Assembly (NCBI GenBank): GCA_001586965.3
Contig: LUCW03000530.1
Location: 17,501-75,000, forward strand
Source of the DNA: Sphaeroforma sirkka
Taxonomy: Eukaryota > Opisthokonta > Ichthyosporea > Ichthyophonida
Length of the DNA: 57,500 bases
Direction: 5' to 3'
Shown: positions 12,045 to 22,867 of the stretch, piece by piece
Numbering within the stretch: the stretch's first letter is position 1
How the letters are laid out: every line of letters starts with the position of its first letter
Translations under genes and position numbers: made by a program
The notes under the pieces: generated by a model
Database searches by the model: none
What the model saw: only the letters and a program-made list of their open reading frames with translations
Told to the model about the DNA's origin: nothing

Positions 12045-13010
12045 ATGCCTTATCCGACGCAAAAAAAAATATTAGAGATACTTTGTGGTCCTAGAGGACC
12101 TTTGTGTATTTATACAGTCAATCAGTGGGCTGACATCATAGATAATCTAGAATTCTTAGTGGGTATTATTCCAGGCTTGTATGACCTACCAAATATACAA
12201 GCAACATATAAACGTTTGTTTTCTATAGTTGGAATATATCTAGCCATAACTGGGAGTAACCTGGTTGATGAATCTTGCAAAAATAACACGTCGTCCATTA
12301 CATCAAAAGCACTTTGAATGTTGAGGAAGATGATGATCTAGCGCAATTATTGAAGAAGATATAAGTATTGGTTATGAGGGACGACAGCGATGGATTCAGA
12401 ATGCAAGTAATCATATGCGCACAAGAAGCAGAGAATATACAACATTTGAATGTCCAAGACTTACACAACGAAATAGTGAGACTTGCAGATGAATTTCGTC
12501 ATACGCAACAAATGATAGAAGAAAACAAGGTCGAATACGTTGCACAAACACTAGGACTACAAAATACTATACAGAGAATGAGGACAGACATTGCAACAAA
12601 CTAAATCATCGCCTGCACTTGCCATATTGAGCACGACGTAATGTACAGCACCCGAACGCACCAAATGAACAGCAAAAAAAAAATCAGCAACAACAAAACA
12701 TTGATGTACCTCTGATCACAATAACCAAGTATCAATACGAGAGACCAATTTGTGTTAAGGCCCAAGACACTGTGGAAACTGTGGCTTGAGTATGAAGAAG
12801 GTCTAGATAACAACAAAGCGGCCATTTTTTTGTGAAAAGCGTGTATAATCATAAGAACTACATTTGGAAAGCAATGGGGAAAGCAATTCGCAGAGGTACA
12901 TACACTGCCTGGGAAGCAAGTACTAAGCTAGAGAAGGCCTATGGTATGACACTATCCGTGTCTAACATATGTCGAGCTTTGAAAGCCGAGGACTAACACA
13001 AGTGCAAAAA
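12045..13010 (+). pseudogene. Decayed recombinase-type gene with GCR1_C-like domain
   Basis: Two open stretches (12045-12317 and 12368-12604) are followed by a more damaged segment (12710-12995). The second stretch is heptad-like and probably a coiled coil (DLHNEIVRLADEF). The last segment, read across one frameshift and one TGA near 12834, contains PKTLWKLWLEYEEGLDN and then SVYNHKNYIWKAM. Next come TAWEASTKLEKAYG and SVSNICRALKAED. Trp-rich LWxxWxxYxxG followed by a helical tail is typical of the GCR1_C DNA-binding domain found at the C-terminus of Crypton-type tyrosine recombinases. The recombinase core itself is not recognisable. The assignment rests on memory of that pattern and is moderate at best. 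Confidence 0.4.
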
Positions 13011-13560
13011 AAAATGGGCTGGTTTACGCGATATACACACTATCAATTAAAAAAATCAAAAACAATCTATGGGTTTTTATTGGTGTAAAATTCGTCATAC
13101 TGATGGTCGTACGAACTACTCAATCTGACTTCATCCCAAAAAAGCCTCAAATCCTAAAGCCCTAAAACCATAAAACCCAGCTCTGACAACTCTAGTGACC
13201 GGACAGTCGGACACACATGCGGGTTCAGATATGTAGATACTTTTTGAATATAGTATTGGTAGCTCTTCCTTTTGGTATGTAGAGTCCCGAGACTCCCTAC
13301 TCCCCAGGAGTAGTCACCATTCCAAGAGTTTTTTATTGCGTTCGTTCTCTAATCGTATATATACAATTTAAAATTACATAGATAATAAAGAAAAGACAAT
13401 CAAAATATCATAGATATGTACATAAAAACAAAAATCCAGGAACTGCTATCAGTCACTGACTCACTGTCACAGTGCTACACCGGGGAGTAAGATAAATTAC
13501 TGGCAGCTGGATGGCTGAAATCACGTCTCTCGTCAATACCCTGCGAAGATAGGGTATTTG
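13011..13560. other. No gene seen
   Basis: AT-rich non-coding DNA. It contains CCTAAAGCCCTAAAACC near 13150, resembling the run near 20855, but no other structure. Confidence 0.4.
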
Positions 13561-13567
13561 ACACTAA

Positions 13568-13621
13568 GGGTAGGTCCTAACGGATCAAGATTTTATGTGA
13601 AAATCAAGAATCAAGATTTAA
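13568..13621 (+). repeat. Harbinger left terminal inverted repeat
   Basis: About 54 bp, imperfectly matching the reverse complement of 18123-18177. The best conserved core is TAACGGATCAAGATTT, then AATCAAGAATCAAG. Confidence 0.85.
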
Positions 13622-13666
13622 CAGCCAATCGAATTGGCGAAAACATTTCTTGTGATTATTTTTCAA

Positions 13667-14347
13667 ATGTGCGATATGGACAAACCGGAGGGCACTTTCG
13701 AATACTTAAACAGCGAAATTCCTCAAATTAACGTACTACGACAAAAAAAGAGCTCCCAAATCCACGATAGGAACACCAATGAAACGCGAAATAACATAGC
13801 CCGCCACTTCACAAAAAAGTCGGCTTCAAAATACCGTTAATCTTTCTTGGAGTCTATCCCGTTTTTTATGCATAGTATTGCTAATTTGTGTAGATCGACA
13901 TCAGACATCGAGCAAGATGATGCTGTACAGGATTACCCTGTGAATGTAAAGGTCGTCAGCAATGAACATCAAGGATGGAATCATCCACAAGGTGTGCAGT
14001 ATGATAGTGACATATCAAGTTTTATGCAAAACTTGCCTAGCACGATGAACAACTCGCCATCTAACTACTACGACAACAACATTGCCCAACAAACGTATGC
14101 ACGCGTGAATAATTATAACAGTAATAGTAATAATTATAGCAGTGACAGTTTATCCATGCTGCACACAACACCAAACCTTTTTGTGCCTCAACTACAAACC
14201 AGCAATATCACTATGTATAGGAACATAAGTGTAGCACCAACAGTCAACCGTAATAACAGCAATGGTAATATTAATTTGCACAGGGCGGATAATATGGAAT
14301 TAGAGGGCAGCTATGCTGCTTCGGCTGCTTCTAATTCCTCTAATTAG
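13667..14347 (+). pseudogene. Harbinger accessory ORF, Asn-rich part, rearranged
   Basis: A first open stretch from ATG 13667 ends at 13840. A second covers 13847-14347 and encodes an Asn/Ser/Tyr-rich low-complexity segment (DNNIAQQTYARVNNYNSNS, then NSNGNINLHRADN). The two could be joined by an intron ending at TGTGTAG near 13891. The 3' part, 14086-14318, is repeated in inverted orientation at 14526-14756, and the forward copy stops soon after the repeat. The inverted copy instead continues into an acidic segment. The natural C-terminal part of the protein therefore appears to have been flipped. No domain is recognised. Confidence 0.5.
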
Positions 14348-14756
14348 TGTCCTAGAAGTTCACTAAAAGCTCTATCTGCATTGTCCTCATCATCACTATC
14401 CTCTCCTTCATCGAAATCGACTTCCCCTTCTAGACCAATTTCTGTAAGCGATTTGCCTTCCTTTTCGTTCCCAACATAATCTACTTTATCATTCTCCACC
14501 TCTTCTTTAGCATCACTCTCATCTCCAGCATAGCTAGCCTCTAATTCCATATTATCCGCCCTGTGCAAATTAATATTACTATTGCTGTTATTACGGTTGA
14601 CTGTTGGTGCTACACTTACATTCCTATACGTAGTGATATTGCTGGTTTGTAGTTGAGGCACAAAAAGGTTGGTGTTGTGTGCAGCATGGATAAACTGTCA
14701 CTGCTATAATTATTACTATTACTGTTATAATTATTCACGCGTGCATACGTTTGTTG
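14086..14756. repeat. Inverted duplication, arms 14086-14318 and 14526-14756
   Basis: The two arms are about 232 bp each and nearly identical, in opposite orientation, with a 207-bp spacer. The arms carry the Asn-rich coding segment of the Harbinger accessory ORF. Confidence 0.9.
14344..14661 (-). pseudogene. Inverted copy of the Asn-rich ORF with acidic tail
   Basis: On the minus strand the repeated Asn-rich peptide (RADNMELEASYAG) runs on into a strongly acidic stretch (EVDFDEGEDSDDEDNADRAF). This probably represents the original continuation of the accessory protein. It reads against the flanking plus-strand exons, so it cannot be spliced with them. Confidence 0.5.
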
Positions 14757-14851
14757 GAATTGGGTCACTACAACAAAGATCAAAAAGAATTCTGCACGGA
14801 AGACGACCTCATCGACGCTGCTTCAACAACACAACCACTCTCCAAGATTAG

Positions 14852-16123
14852 ATGTGTTATAAAAAGCCAGCATTTCAGCAGTCTGTTAAGCAGTTAATAA
14901 TTAATTTGAAGAGTAATGATGAAGCTACCCTTGCTCAAGACAGAACACCGTTGTCGCACACTTGTCCTCGTTCATGCGATAGGCTGTCAGCTCAGGTTTA
15001 AGCTGGAATCAATAACAAGAAAGCAATTGCGGATGCACGTGAAGGCTTGTCGTCGATGAAAACACCCAATGCTGTTGCGAGGTTCTTCTCGCTGGTTAAT
15101 GATACCAATCATGTAAATGAATTCGTACAGATTGAAGATGGAGAGACACGCACCGACTTCAAGAACCGCACAATAGGTAAGAACAGTCAGGTTTTTACTG
15201 AATTGACTAGAAACTATGCAACTGCCAAATACTGTGTCAATAAAAACTGTTCCATTACTGAAAATGGTAAACGCAAGAAGGTTTCGGATGCACGCAAACC
15301 TATCTATCCTAGTAAACCAAACTGGACAGTCAATGTATCAACACTTGATCCTCGTAATACGTTCGAGGCACGAGCAATTAAGTTAGTTAAAGAACTGGCT
15401 CAGGTCAATCCTAGAGATATGTCTCTAGTCAACGCTATTCGATCAAAGCATGACGACGGGTGGGAATCTGCACTTCGAGAGAAACTATGGAGCATTTGAA
15501 AGGAGACAAAGGCTCGGTATGCTAGGTCTGTTGCATACAAGGACCAGTCTGGTAACAATCAGCCAAATTTTGCATGTTTTACTCCAAGCATTTATCCACT
15601 GATAATACATGCGTACATGAAGGACGCCAACAACGAAGACATCTTTGCGGTATGTTTTTCTGATTTCGATTTTGGGTTTTCTTCATGCATGTAAATCACT
15701 TTATTTAAATGATTCTCTGTTCCAAACATAATGTTTTTGTTTTACAATTATTTAAACATCAATAAGGTCTTTACGCGAGAAACGGTACCACGAGGGACCA
15801 GTACAATGCATGAAGAAGATGATATCGATGAAGAAGTCATACCTATAGGTAATTCCGCGACTAAAGAGAAGACAGCTGCTGCTAAGAGAGAGGCATTGAT
15901 GGTGGACACTCTAGTTGATATCAATAGAGAGTTTAAACGACCCAAGAATGAAAATCGTGATGTATCATCTATACTCAGAGATATTAGAGAGACTCGCAGC
16001 GAGCTCAAAAGTATTGATGATGACGATGATTTTATGAAAGAAAATTTAACAAAGGGTTTAACTCTTCTACAAACTGAGTATAGGAGAGTAGTAGAAGAAA
16101 ATGCCGAAAAGGAGAAGCTATAG
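14852..16123 (+). pseudogene. Harbinger accessory (MYB/SANT-type?) ORF with in-frame stops
   Basis: A single reading frame runs from ATG 14852 through 15649. It is interrupted only by TAA at 14999-15001 and TGA at 15497-15499. It then continues in the same phase (phase 0) after a GTATGT...AAG intron (15650-15766) to TAG at 16121-16123. The protein is charged, with words CYKKPAFQQSVKQL, FKNRTIGKNSQVFTELTRNY and LDPRNTFEARAIKLVKEL. The last exon is acidic and coiled (DMSREFK-like, KSIDDDDDF). Position and convergent orientation match the DNA-binding second ORF of Harbinger elements, usually MYB/trihelix-like, but I see no clear MYB signature. Confidence 0.55.
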
Positions 16124-16500
16124 TACAGGCGACCCTGTCCTGGTATGTAGTTTGTATATGTGTACATAAAAGAAACAATAAATTGTATATAAATATGTGT
16201 GCATGGGGGTGGAAGGATGGCATATGCATGTGTGTACATATGTTTATACAACACGTGTACAAGTGTACATACACGTTTACAAGTGTACACGTGTACACAC
16301 ACGATTACAAACACACGGATCGATGCAGGTGCATGTGGGTTTCTATGGTCCTGCACACTTGCACTTGCATTGGTCTCTCTGTATGTGTTGGCGTGTGTGT
16401 AAATTATATACATATATAGACAAGTATAGTATAGTAAATACTTTATCGATAACTATTATGGGTCTTCAAGATCCCAATCATTATCTATGTTGTTGTCCAA

Positions 16501-17694
16501 TCAATATCTATTCCGGACTAGGTTGTGAGTCGGTCGACTTATTTGTTCTTCCTGTAGACGCTCTGTTACATAAATTCGCTTATCCATACAAGTACCTATG
16601 TCGCTCCGATTTTTACGCATTCTAATTATATTGTTGCCTAATTCTTGCATGACTCTCTCAGCTGCAGCTGTTCGTGTTGATTTACGAGAGTGATTATCTG
16701 TATAGAATCTCAGCCCTAGTGATCCACTTTCATCAACTTTAGGACATGCTGCACCCCTAGGAAATATACGACTATATTGGTTGTTTCCAATGCAGTAATT
16801 ATGTAACCTAGCTAATGCCATTAGTATTTTACAATTAAATTTTAAACTGTATCTGAGAGGCGACCATAATATCTCCCATTTTCTCACCAAGATCCTGAAT
16901 GCTTGCTCTATATGTATTCGGGTCTGGGAATGCGCGAAGTTATAACTATTTAGGAACAAGGAGCTTTTCTGTACCACCATATGCGGCATCCCCAACAATA
17001 TAGTAAGGCTCAGGTATTTCTAGCAGTTTACATGCGAAACCCACTAATGTCCAAGCCATTCTATCGTGAGTTTTACCCCACGATAGTGCAGAGAATCCTA
17101 AGAACCTGTTGTATTTTCAAACGGTATCTTCAAACGGGAATGAGTGTCAATGTGTGAACGTATAAACGTGATTATTCTTATATGATGTATTTTATTTATC
17201 GAAAATTAATATTGTCAACATATACAAAAAAAAACAGTTCACCTATAGCGGCTATTGCAGACAACCTGACAATTGAGACCTATTCCACCCTTGTGTCCTG
17301 AATACATTTGCTTTCGTCCAAGACATTCTTTGAGTGTCGGCAATTCAGTTTTAACAAATAAGCCGTCTGCGCAACCGACATAATGCTCGAGTAATTTACT
17401 ACTACTATGATTTCTAAAACCTTATTCTAAGTCTTCACATTCATGTGGATTTGTGGGCCAGTTCAGCTGTAAATTAGGGAGTGTTTCATCCGTTAAAATA
17501 GCTTCAATTACGCACTCCAGGACTGTGTGTACTGCTGATCTTCTAACACCGTATGAAATCTTGAGATCTTGAGTTCTCGCACCTGCCAGTATTCGTAAAG
17601 TAATCGCGAGTTGAACTTCTACATCGATTCGTCCATTACGAAGTGCACTCATTGTTATTTTATCTCGTCTAAGCGCTTCTGAAAGTGTTGTAAA
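16501..17694 (-). pseudogene. PIF/Harbinger (HARBI1-type) transposase, broken
   Basis: The minus strand reads 17694-17243, then an intron (GTGAAC...ACAACAG), then 17105-16501. The first part has the helix-turn-helix region (QLAITLRILAGART, then YGVRRSAVHTVLE), followed by the first catalytic Asp in GCADGLFVK. After the intron come FSALSWGKTHDRMAW and the second Asp in YYIVGDAAYGG. A frameshift lies near 16950-16985. The third catalytic residue is Glu in RIHIEQAFRILVRKWEIL, followed by LARLHNYC, the usual end of the DDE_Tnp_4 domain. A TAA at 17422-17424 also breaks the frame. All three catalytic positions are still visible, so loss of function is due to the stop and the frameshift. The true start is upstream of 17694 and not resolved. 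Confidence 0.8.
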
Positions 17695-18122
17695 CTGACT
17701 ATATTAAAAGCAAACAGACCCTCTTGAATCAGCTCGCCTGCAATCTGTGTGAAAGACTTTCAGACTCTGACTATCATCGCTTTGCGCGTTGGTGGCTTGC
17801 TATAAAAACCAAAAACGTTAACGATAGCTATCATCAGAGCGACCATAAGGCCGCGTGCATGTAACTGTCTAATAGCCATAGTGACTGCATTAGTACACAA
17901 ACATCCATATGCGTATATATGTGGTGTAGTGTTTGTGTGCAACATTTTGTGTTCAGTTTGTAGAAAAACAACATCCATCTACCAATAGAGAATGATAAAA
18001 AATATCAAATCAGAAATTGGCGGGAAAACTGTATAATTTTATTAAATTTTACGGGACCTGTATTTCTAGCCGGTCCTATTTCACTGCTGTCCCAAACGAT
18101 TCTGAGTCGGACCAGTGGATAT

Positions 18123-18177
18123 TCAAACTTGATTTCTTGATTGGGTAAAATAAATCTTGATCCGTTAGTACTCGCCC
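18123..18177 (-). repeat. Harbinger right terminal inverted repeat
   Basis: Reverse-complement partner of 13568-13621. It is followed directly by the TAA target duplication at 18178-18180. Confidence 0.85.
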
Positions 18178-18299
18178 TAAGTAGAGAGCAAAAAGAACAA
18201 TGTTTTTTTGTTCTTCTGTTTTTTTAAATACATTATCAACATTCGACAACCAAGTCAACAAGTTACAAAAAAACCCAAATAACAAAACAACAGCCACAA

Positions 18300-19430
18300 A
18301 CTCAAAGGCACAAACCCAACGCCGACATTTGGCTACATGTCACTGATGTATCAGTCGGATTCAGTGATCAGTCGTGAATTGTGATGTAGTGACTGTGGGG
18401 GCTTCAAGGCCAAACCTTCAATACACTTTGTTTTGACTTTTGACCGATTATTTTTCGGGCCGTCTTTGTCTCCGGTCTCACTCAATGCACCTTACGTTTA
18501 TAATAGGGACTATGTAAGCGCTACTAAGGGTTACTATTTATTATTTTAGTATGGCTGTCATCGACGCCGGAATTTTAGTGTGGCTGTCATCGACGCCGGA
18601 ATCCGGATTCATGTGGCTCAGTAGCTCAGCCCTGAGCAGGCTGAGCCCTCAGGCCGCTTAAGCCCAGAGCGATGCCTTCCTAACCCTTAACTTCAGCCCT
18701 CAGGTCAAACCGTTTGGGTTAAAAAGTTGGGATATATAATTTCTAGGATTTTTGCTATTATTTAAAACTATAGACTAATCAAATCATGAGAATATCACAA
18801 ATTTTAATTTCTAGCCATACACGAGCACACCGGGCCATCAAGTCAATTTCTTGACGTAGCCTGTTGTCTCCGACTCTCCGACTTCCGTTGGTGTTTCAAA
18901 CACTTTTCACTGGCGCTCACTCTGCTGGGGGCGGCCTGGAGCCTTGGCGGGCCTGGGCGGCTGGGCCCCGGGCCCCCGGCTCACAACTGGAGCCCGCGGG
19001 AAGTGTTCCCAAACAACATAGCCTTCTACATAAATATGTTTTTTCTTTATAAGTTTAGCGTTATTTTTTGAAAAGAAAACCAAATTCTGTTACATCGACA
19101 GGCGACAGGTTGTCGACCCTCGACAGGCCTCAGCCCTCAGGTTGTCGACCCTCGACAGGCCTCAGCCCTCAGGTTGTCGACAGGCAACACGCGACAATTC
19201 TTCAGAGGGGTGTTTCCACTATCCAGTAATATTTACCAGTATCCGTTGGTCTGCGAGACTGTAACTTGTGAGGGTAGTCAGGGTACTGTTATAATTGTCG
19301 ACTTCTGCCTTCTTGTCGCGTCCGGCATATGTATGTAGATATTCTTTTTATTTTTTGTTTATATGTAATACAAAACAAAAAAACAAAGGAGTTATAAATA
19401 CAAATTCCTGTATTTATATTACTGTTTATT
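18300..19430. other. Intergenic region with short tandem duplications
   Basis: No gene. A unit containing TGGCTGTCATCGACGCCGGA is tandemly duplicated at about 18544-18602. A 32-bp unit containing GGTTGTCGACCCTCGACAGG is repeated 2-3 times at about 19098-19190. The stretch near 18900-18990 is GC-rich (GGCGGCTGGGCCCCGGGCCC) and stands out from its surroundings. Confidence 0.6.
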
Positions 19431-19477
19431 CATGCCTTCTTGTATAATGAGGAGCATTTCTCGTAAGCCTAAATACC

Positions 19478-20270
19478 ATATGACTAAAAAATATGACTAA
19501 CAACCTTATAACTAAAATTATGACTAAACCCCCCGTTTGCCTTATTCTATTCATAAAAGTTTACTTTTATTTCATTATATACATTAGTACTCTATGACGA
19601 ATTCACATCTCCAACTAACTCGGTGGTACAGTGATAGTATTTGCGCATGCATTTACACGGTTCGAATCGGCAATTTTGGTATTTTTTTATGGCTGTTAGA
19701 ATATTATATATATATATATATATGCTCTTTTACCTAAATCCTGTCTAAATCTCTTAGCAACCCAAATTTTAAGTCTAAAAACCCTTATGCCTAAATGTTA
19801 TGGCTAAAAACCCTTATGCCTAAATGTTATGACTAAAATCCCTTATGCCTAAATTTTATGACTGAAATCCCCTTAAGCCTAAATGTTATGACTAAAAACC
19901 CCTTTTGCATTTAGTCTTAGTTGTTAGGCTTAAAAGGCATTTAGTCTTAGTTGTTAGGCATAAGAAGCATTTAGTCTCAGTTGTTAGGCATAAGGAGCAT
20001 TTAGTCTTGGTTGTTATAAATAAGAAGCATATAGTCTTAGTTGTTAGGCATAAGAAGTATTTTTTTTAAAAGTTAGAATTTAGAAATATAAAAGTGATAA
20101 AATTGGCATTTAGTCATAATTTTTAGCCGTAAGAAACATTTTAGTCATAATTTTTAAGGCATAAGGGATTTTTTAGTTATATAATTTAGGCACAAGAGGT
20201 TTAGTCATAATTTTAGTCATAAGGTTGTTAGACATGGGTTTTAGTCATAAGATTGTTATGCATAAGAAAA
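19478..20270. mobile_element. Foldback-like palindrome built from minisatellite arrays
   Basis: The left half is an array of units like TATGCCTAAATGTTATGACT followed by AAAAACCCT. The right half is an array of the reverse complement form, like GCATTTAGTCTTAGTTGTTA followed by GGCATAAG. The outermost parts also pair: 19490-19532 (GACTAACAACCTTATAACTA...) matches the reverse complement of 20190-20236. The arrays meet head-to-head near 19905. Long inverted ends made of short subrepeats are the hallmark of Foldback elements. No coding sequence lies inside. Confidence 0.6.
19617..19682 (+). ncRNA. tRNA-Gly-like / SINE-like pol III promoter sequence
   Basis: GGTGGTACAGTGATAG resembles the tRNA A box and D arm, with a good four-pair D stem. 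GGTTCGAATC is a near-perfect B box at normal tRNA spacing. Layout and bases are closest to tRNA-Gly. The anticodon and acceptor stems do not pair properly, so this is a pseudo-tRNA or a tRNA-derived SINE head rather than a working tRNA. Confidence 0.4.
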
Positions 20271-20423
20271 ATGATTTAGAAAGCTATGCCGCTATGGTTT
20301 ATTTTATATACTACATCTTATCTTTGAGAAAAGTACCGAGGCCCGACTCGCCCGAGGTCATACTTCACAACATAAATAGCTGTCTACACAATAGTGCAGT
20401 AAATATTTACTGTACAGTCTCTC

Positions 20424-20575
20424 TAGTTCAATACTTTGGTGTACTACAGTCTACACTCTACCCTCTACCGTCCACACTCTAAATACACTCTACTGTCTAT
20501 ACTCTACTACAGTCTACAGTTTACACAATCTATAGTACCTACGGCCTACATTCTACAACAGACAACAGCTGACAC
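20424..20575. repeat. Degenerate CTCTAC/AGTCTAC simple repeat
   Basis: Repeated words CTACAGTCTACACTCTACC and variants. A similar CTCTACTCT run occurs at about 21150-21240. Confidence 0.6.
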
Positions 20576-21330
20576 TCTCCTTCTTGTGTTGACAGTACGC
20601 AATCTCTGGAATTTTGCAAAAACGGATACTATTGAAGACGGAATATTTGAGTATAACAGCTCCATCTCGAAGGTATAAAACGGTGTTATCTTATGATCGC
20701 ACAAATAAGTGGTGTTAAAAACACCACAGACTACTAGAGTATGCATAGAGCAATAGAAGTACTCCTATCAACTGGTATTAAAGGGCAAAGGCCTTCGAGT
20801 AAAAAATATATATATAAATATTTATATAGTAAATTGCTCTAAAAAAAAATTACCCTAAAGTCCTAAACCCAGCTCTCTACTAGTGTGATACCTCATGATT
20901 CATGAAATCATTTTTACACTTTTAGCCACAGACCACCAAACACCGCTCACCACTGTCACCATAGTCAAAGTGTCTTTACCTATTTTTTTAAAACAACTAT
21001 TTTTTACTGTTTCACTCTTTCTTTACTGTAAAGTAAAATACCGCGAGGCGCGAGGTCGTCAGCCGTCAGGTCACCCCTTGGCCCTCACCCGTCGCCCGGG
21101 GTCCGGACCCGTCGGCCGTCAGACAGGCGTCGCCGCGTCAGTGGCTCAGGCGTCTCTACTCTCTACTCTATTACTACTCTAGAGCTAGAGAATAGAGAGG
21201 CAGAGTCCGCACTCTGCTGTCTCTCTACTCTCTAATAGACATTAAGAATTCAAGGCAGAAAAAAAAATCGTCAATATAATTTCTGGAGGGACTGTGAGCT
21301 AACGTCAATAAGTTAGTTGTACGTAGTGTA

Positions 21331-21724
21331 AATAAAAGTTGAACGTTAACCGTTATTTTTTCAATTTATAAACGGTTTAACTTTTATAGGCTCAAAAATA
21401 TATGGTCGAAATCGTGGATTTTGCACTTCAGAACTGCACCTATAAACAACAAAATGGGCTATAAAACTAAAATTAACCAATAAAAATCCGACAGATGTAT
21501 TTTTAAAGACTTTTTCTAAAGAAAGTAAAAGAATCAGTTTGATTGACACCTGACACTAATTAATGGCGGGCCAAATTGAGAAATGACACAAGTGGTGCGA
21601 ATATTTAGGACAATATATTTGACCTGACAACCTGTACCTGACTTGTAGTCAAAATATGCATATAATATCAGTTATAAAAGTTGACCGTTAACCGTTATTT
21701 TTTTAAATTATAAACGGTTTAACG
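21331..21724. repeat. Two direct copies of a 50-bp dyad element
   Basis: The segments 21331-21383 and 21673-21724 share TAAAAGTTGA(A/C)CGTTAACCG, then TTATTTTTT, then TTATAAACGGTTTAAC. Each copy contains an internal dyad, GTTAACCGTT facing AACGGTTTAAC. The function is unknown. Confidence 0.6.
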
Positions 21725-22164
21725 TATAACTTCTTGACGTTTGACTCTGAGTCTGTGACTGGTGAGTTATATAGGGCGTAGGGCGTAGGCCGCAGTCCTA
21801 TCAACTTTGAACTGTGCGGCAGTGCCTTCTAAATTCTAAAAATATTTATCAGTTATGCAGTAGTATGCACTAAATAAAAAGAAATAGCGGATGTCGCGAT
21901 TCTCTCGAAACTCTTGTGATACCTCATTATTGTTATTGTTTTTTTTAAAAACAAATATATGTATATATATATATATATATATATACTGCCTGGTATCCTT
22001 TAATTTTATGTATTTATACTTAAGTCATATAGATATAGTTGATTACTTGATTGTGAATATGTCGAACTCAATTGTCTTCTGCGTCTGAGAAATTGTATGA
22101 GCATATATTTATATATATATATATACCTTTATACAAGATTTACTTCACAGCATAATAAATTGAA

Positions 22165-22515
22165 ATGCAAGTTCACATGGCTATTCAAATCACCACAATG
22201 CATTCTATCAAAAATTCGAGCCTACGTTCCCAGACTGCCCGCGATCGTCGCACGCATCACGGAGATAGAGCTGAGCAATCGCAGCATAATGATATAGTGC
22301 GGCGTTTGAGTAGCCCCACAGAATATACACATTCTTATTTTCACAGCAGTAGTGTATTCTACTACCAACCTTTAGCAAGTTCTGCAACCATCGAGGACTC
22401 CAGCGCCGAGAGCGCCGTATGCGAATGGGTTCAATACTGTTATACATATATCCCAGCGGTAAGATCACAGTCGGTACTCACCAGTGTACTCGCTAGACCG
22501 CAACAGCATCGAAGG
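22165..22515 (+). CDS. Unresolved exon-like ORF, hydrophilic peptide
   Basis: The frame opens at ATG 22165 and stays open to a GTAATG donor-like site after 22515. The peptide is Ser/His/Arg-rich (SLRSQTARDRRTHHGDRAEQ, then SSATIEDSSAESAVCEW). In another frame, a second open stretch from 22484 (after CACCAG) to 22621 (before GTAAGT) encodes a basic segment (QPRKSEARKRSSLKRV). The two overlap in different frames, so they cannot both be read contiguously unless a 26-base intron is removed. No family is recognised. Confidence 0.25.
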
Positions 22516-22643
22516 TAATGTCGCCGTTATAGACCCACCAAGTCAATGCCAGCCTCGGAAGAGTGAAGCTAGAAAGAGAAGCAGTCTTAAACGCGTACAG
22601 TTGTATGCTGAAAAGCTTGTATGTAAGTTCCAGGCATGAATTA

Positions 22644-22838
22644 CTATGAGGAGTATACCAGCTTCCAAATTGTTGGAATGACCGATCGAGCTGCAATTAT
22701 CGGCTGATCCGGATCACACTCCAGAATCACATTCTTAATTGAAGAATCTACCATGTGGATGTCATACGTTAACTCTCCAGACAATGAGTTGTTCTCAATC
22801 CTCAGCGAGAATACATGGCAAGTGTGTAGCAAGCACAA
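22644..22838 (-). CDS. Unresolved exon-like ORF downstream of the glycosyltransferase
   Basis: A minus-strand open stretch ends in two consecutive stops and reads NNSLSGELTYDIHMVD, then DPDQPIIAARSVIPTIWKLV. Its composition is protein-like. It lies just 3' of the glycosyltransferase stop at 22868 and may be part of that gene's 3' UTR or a last exon of something else. No family is recognised. Confidence 0.2.
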   Translation of the reverse strand: MCLLHTCHVFSLRIENNSLSGELTYDIHMVDSSIKNVILECDPDQPIIAARSVIPTIWKLVYSS

Positions 22839-22867
22839 CCCTGTGCAAACCAGATTTGAGCACGAAC

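Larger units (their letters stand above)
13568..18177. mobile_element. PIF/Harbinger DNA transposon, 4.6 kb, decayed
   Basis: The element begins GGGTAGGTCCTAACGG and ends, read from the other strand, GGGCGAGTACTAACGG; both ends continue with ATCAAGATTT. It is flanked on each side by the trinucleotide TAA (13565-13567 and 18178-18180), the TWA-type target duplication expected of PIF/Harbinger. Inside are a Harbinger-type DDE transposase relic on the minus strand (16501-17694) and a second gene on the plus strand (13667-16123), arranged convergently as usual for this superfamily. Both are broken by stops, a frameshift and an inverted duplication, so this copy is probably non-autonomous. Confidence 0.88.
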
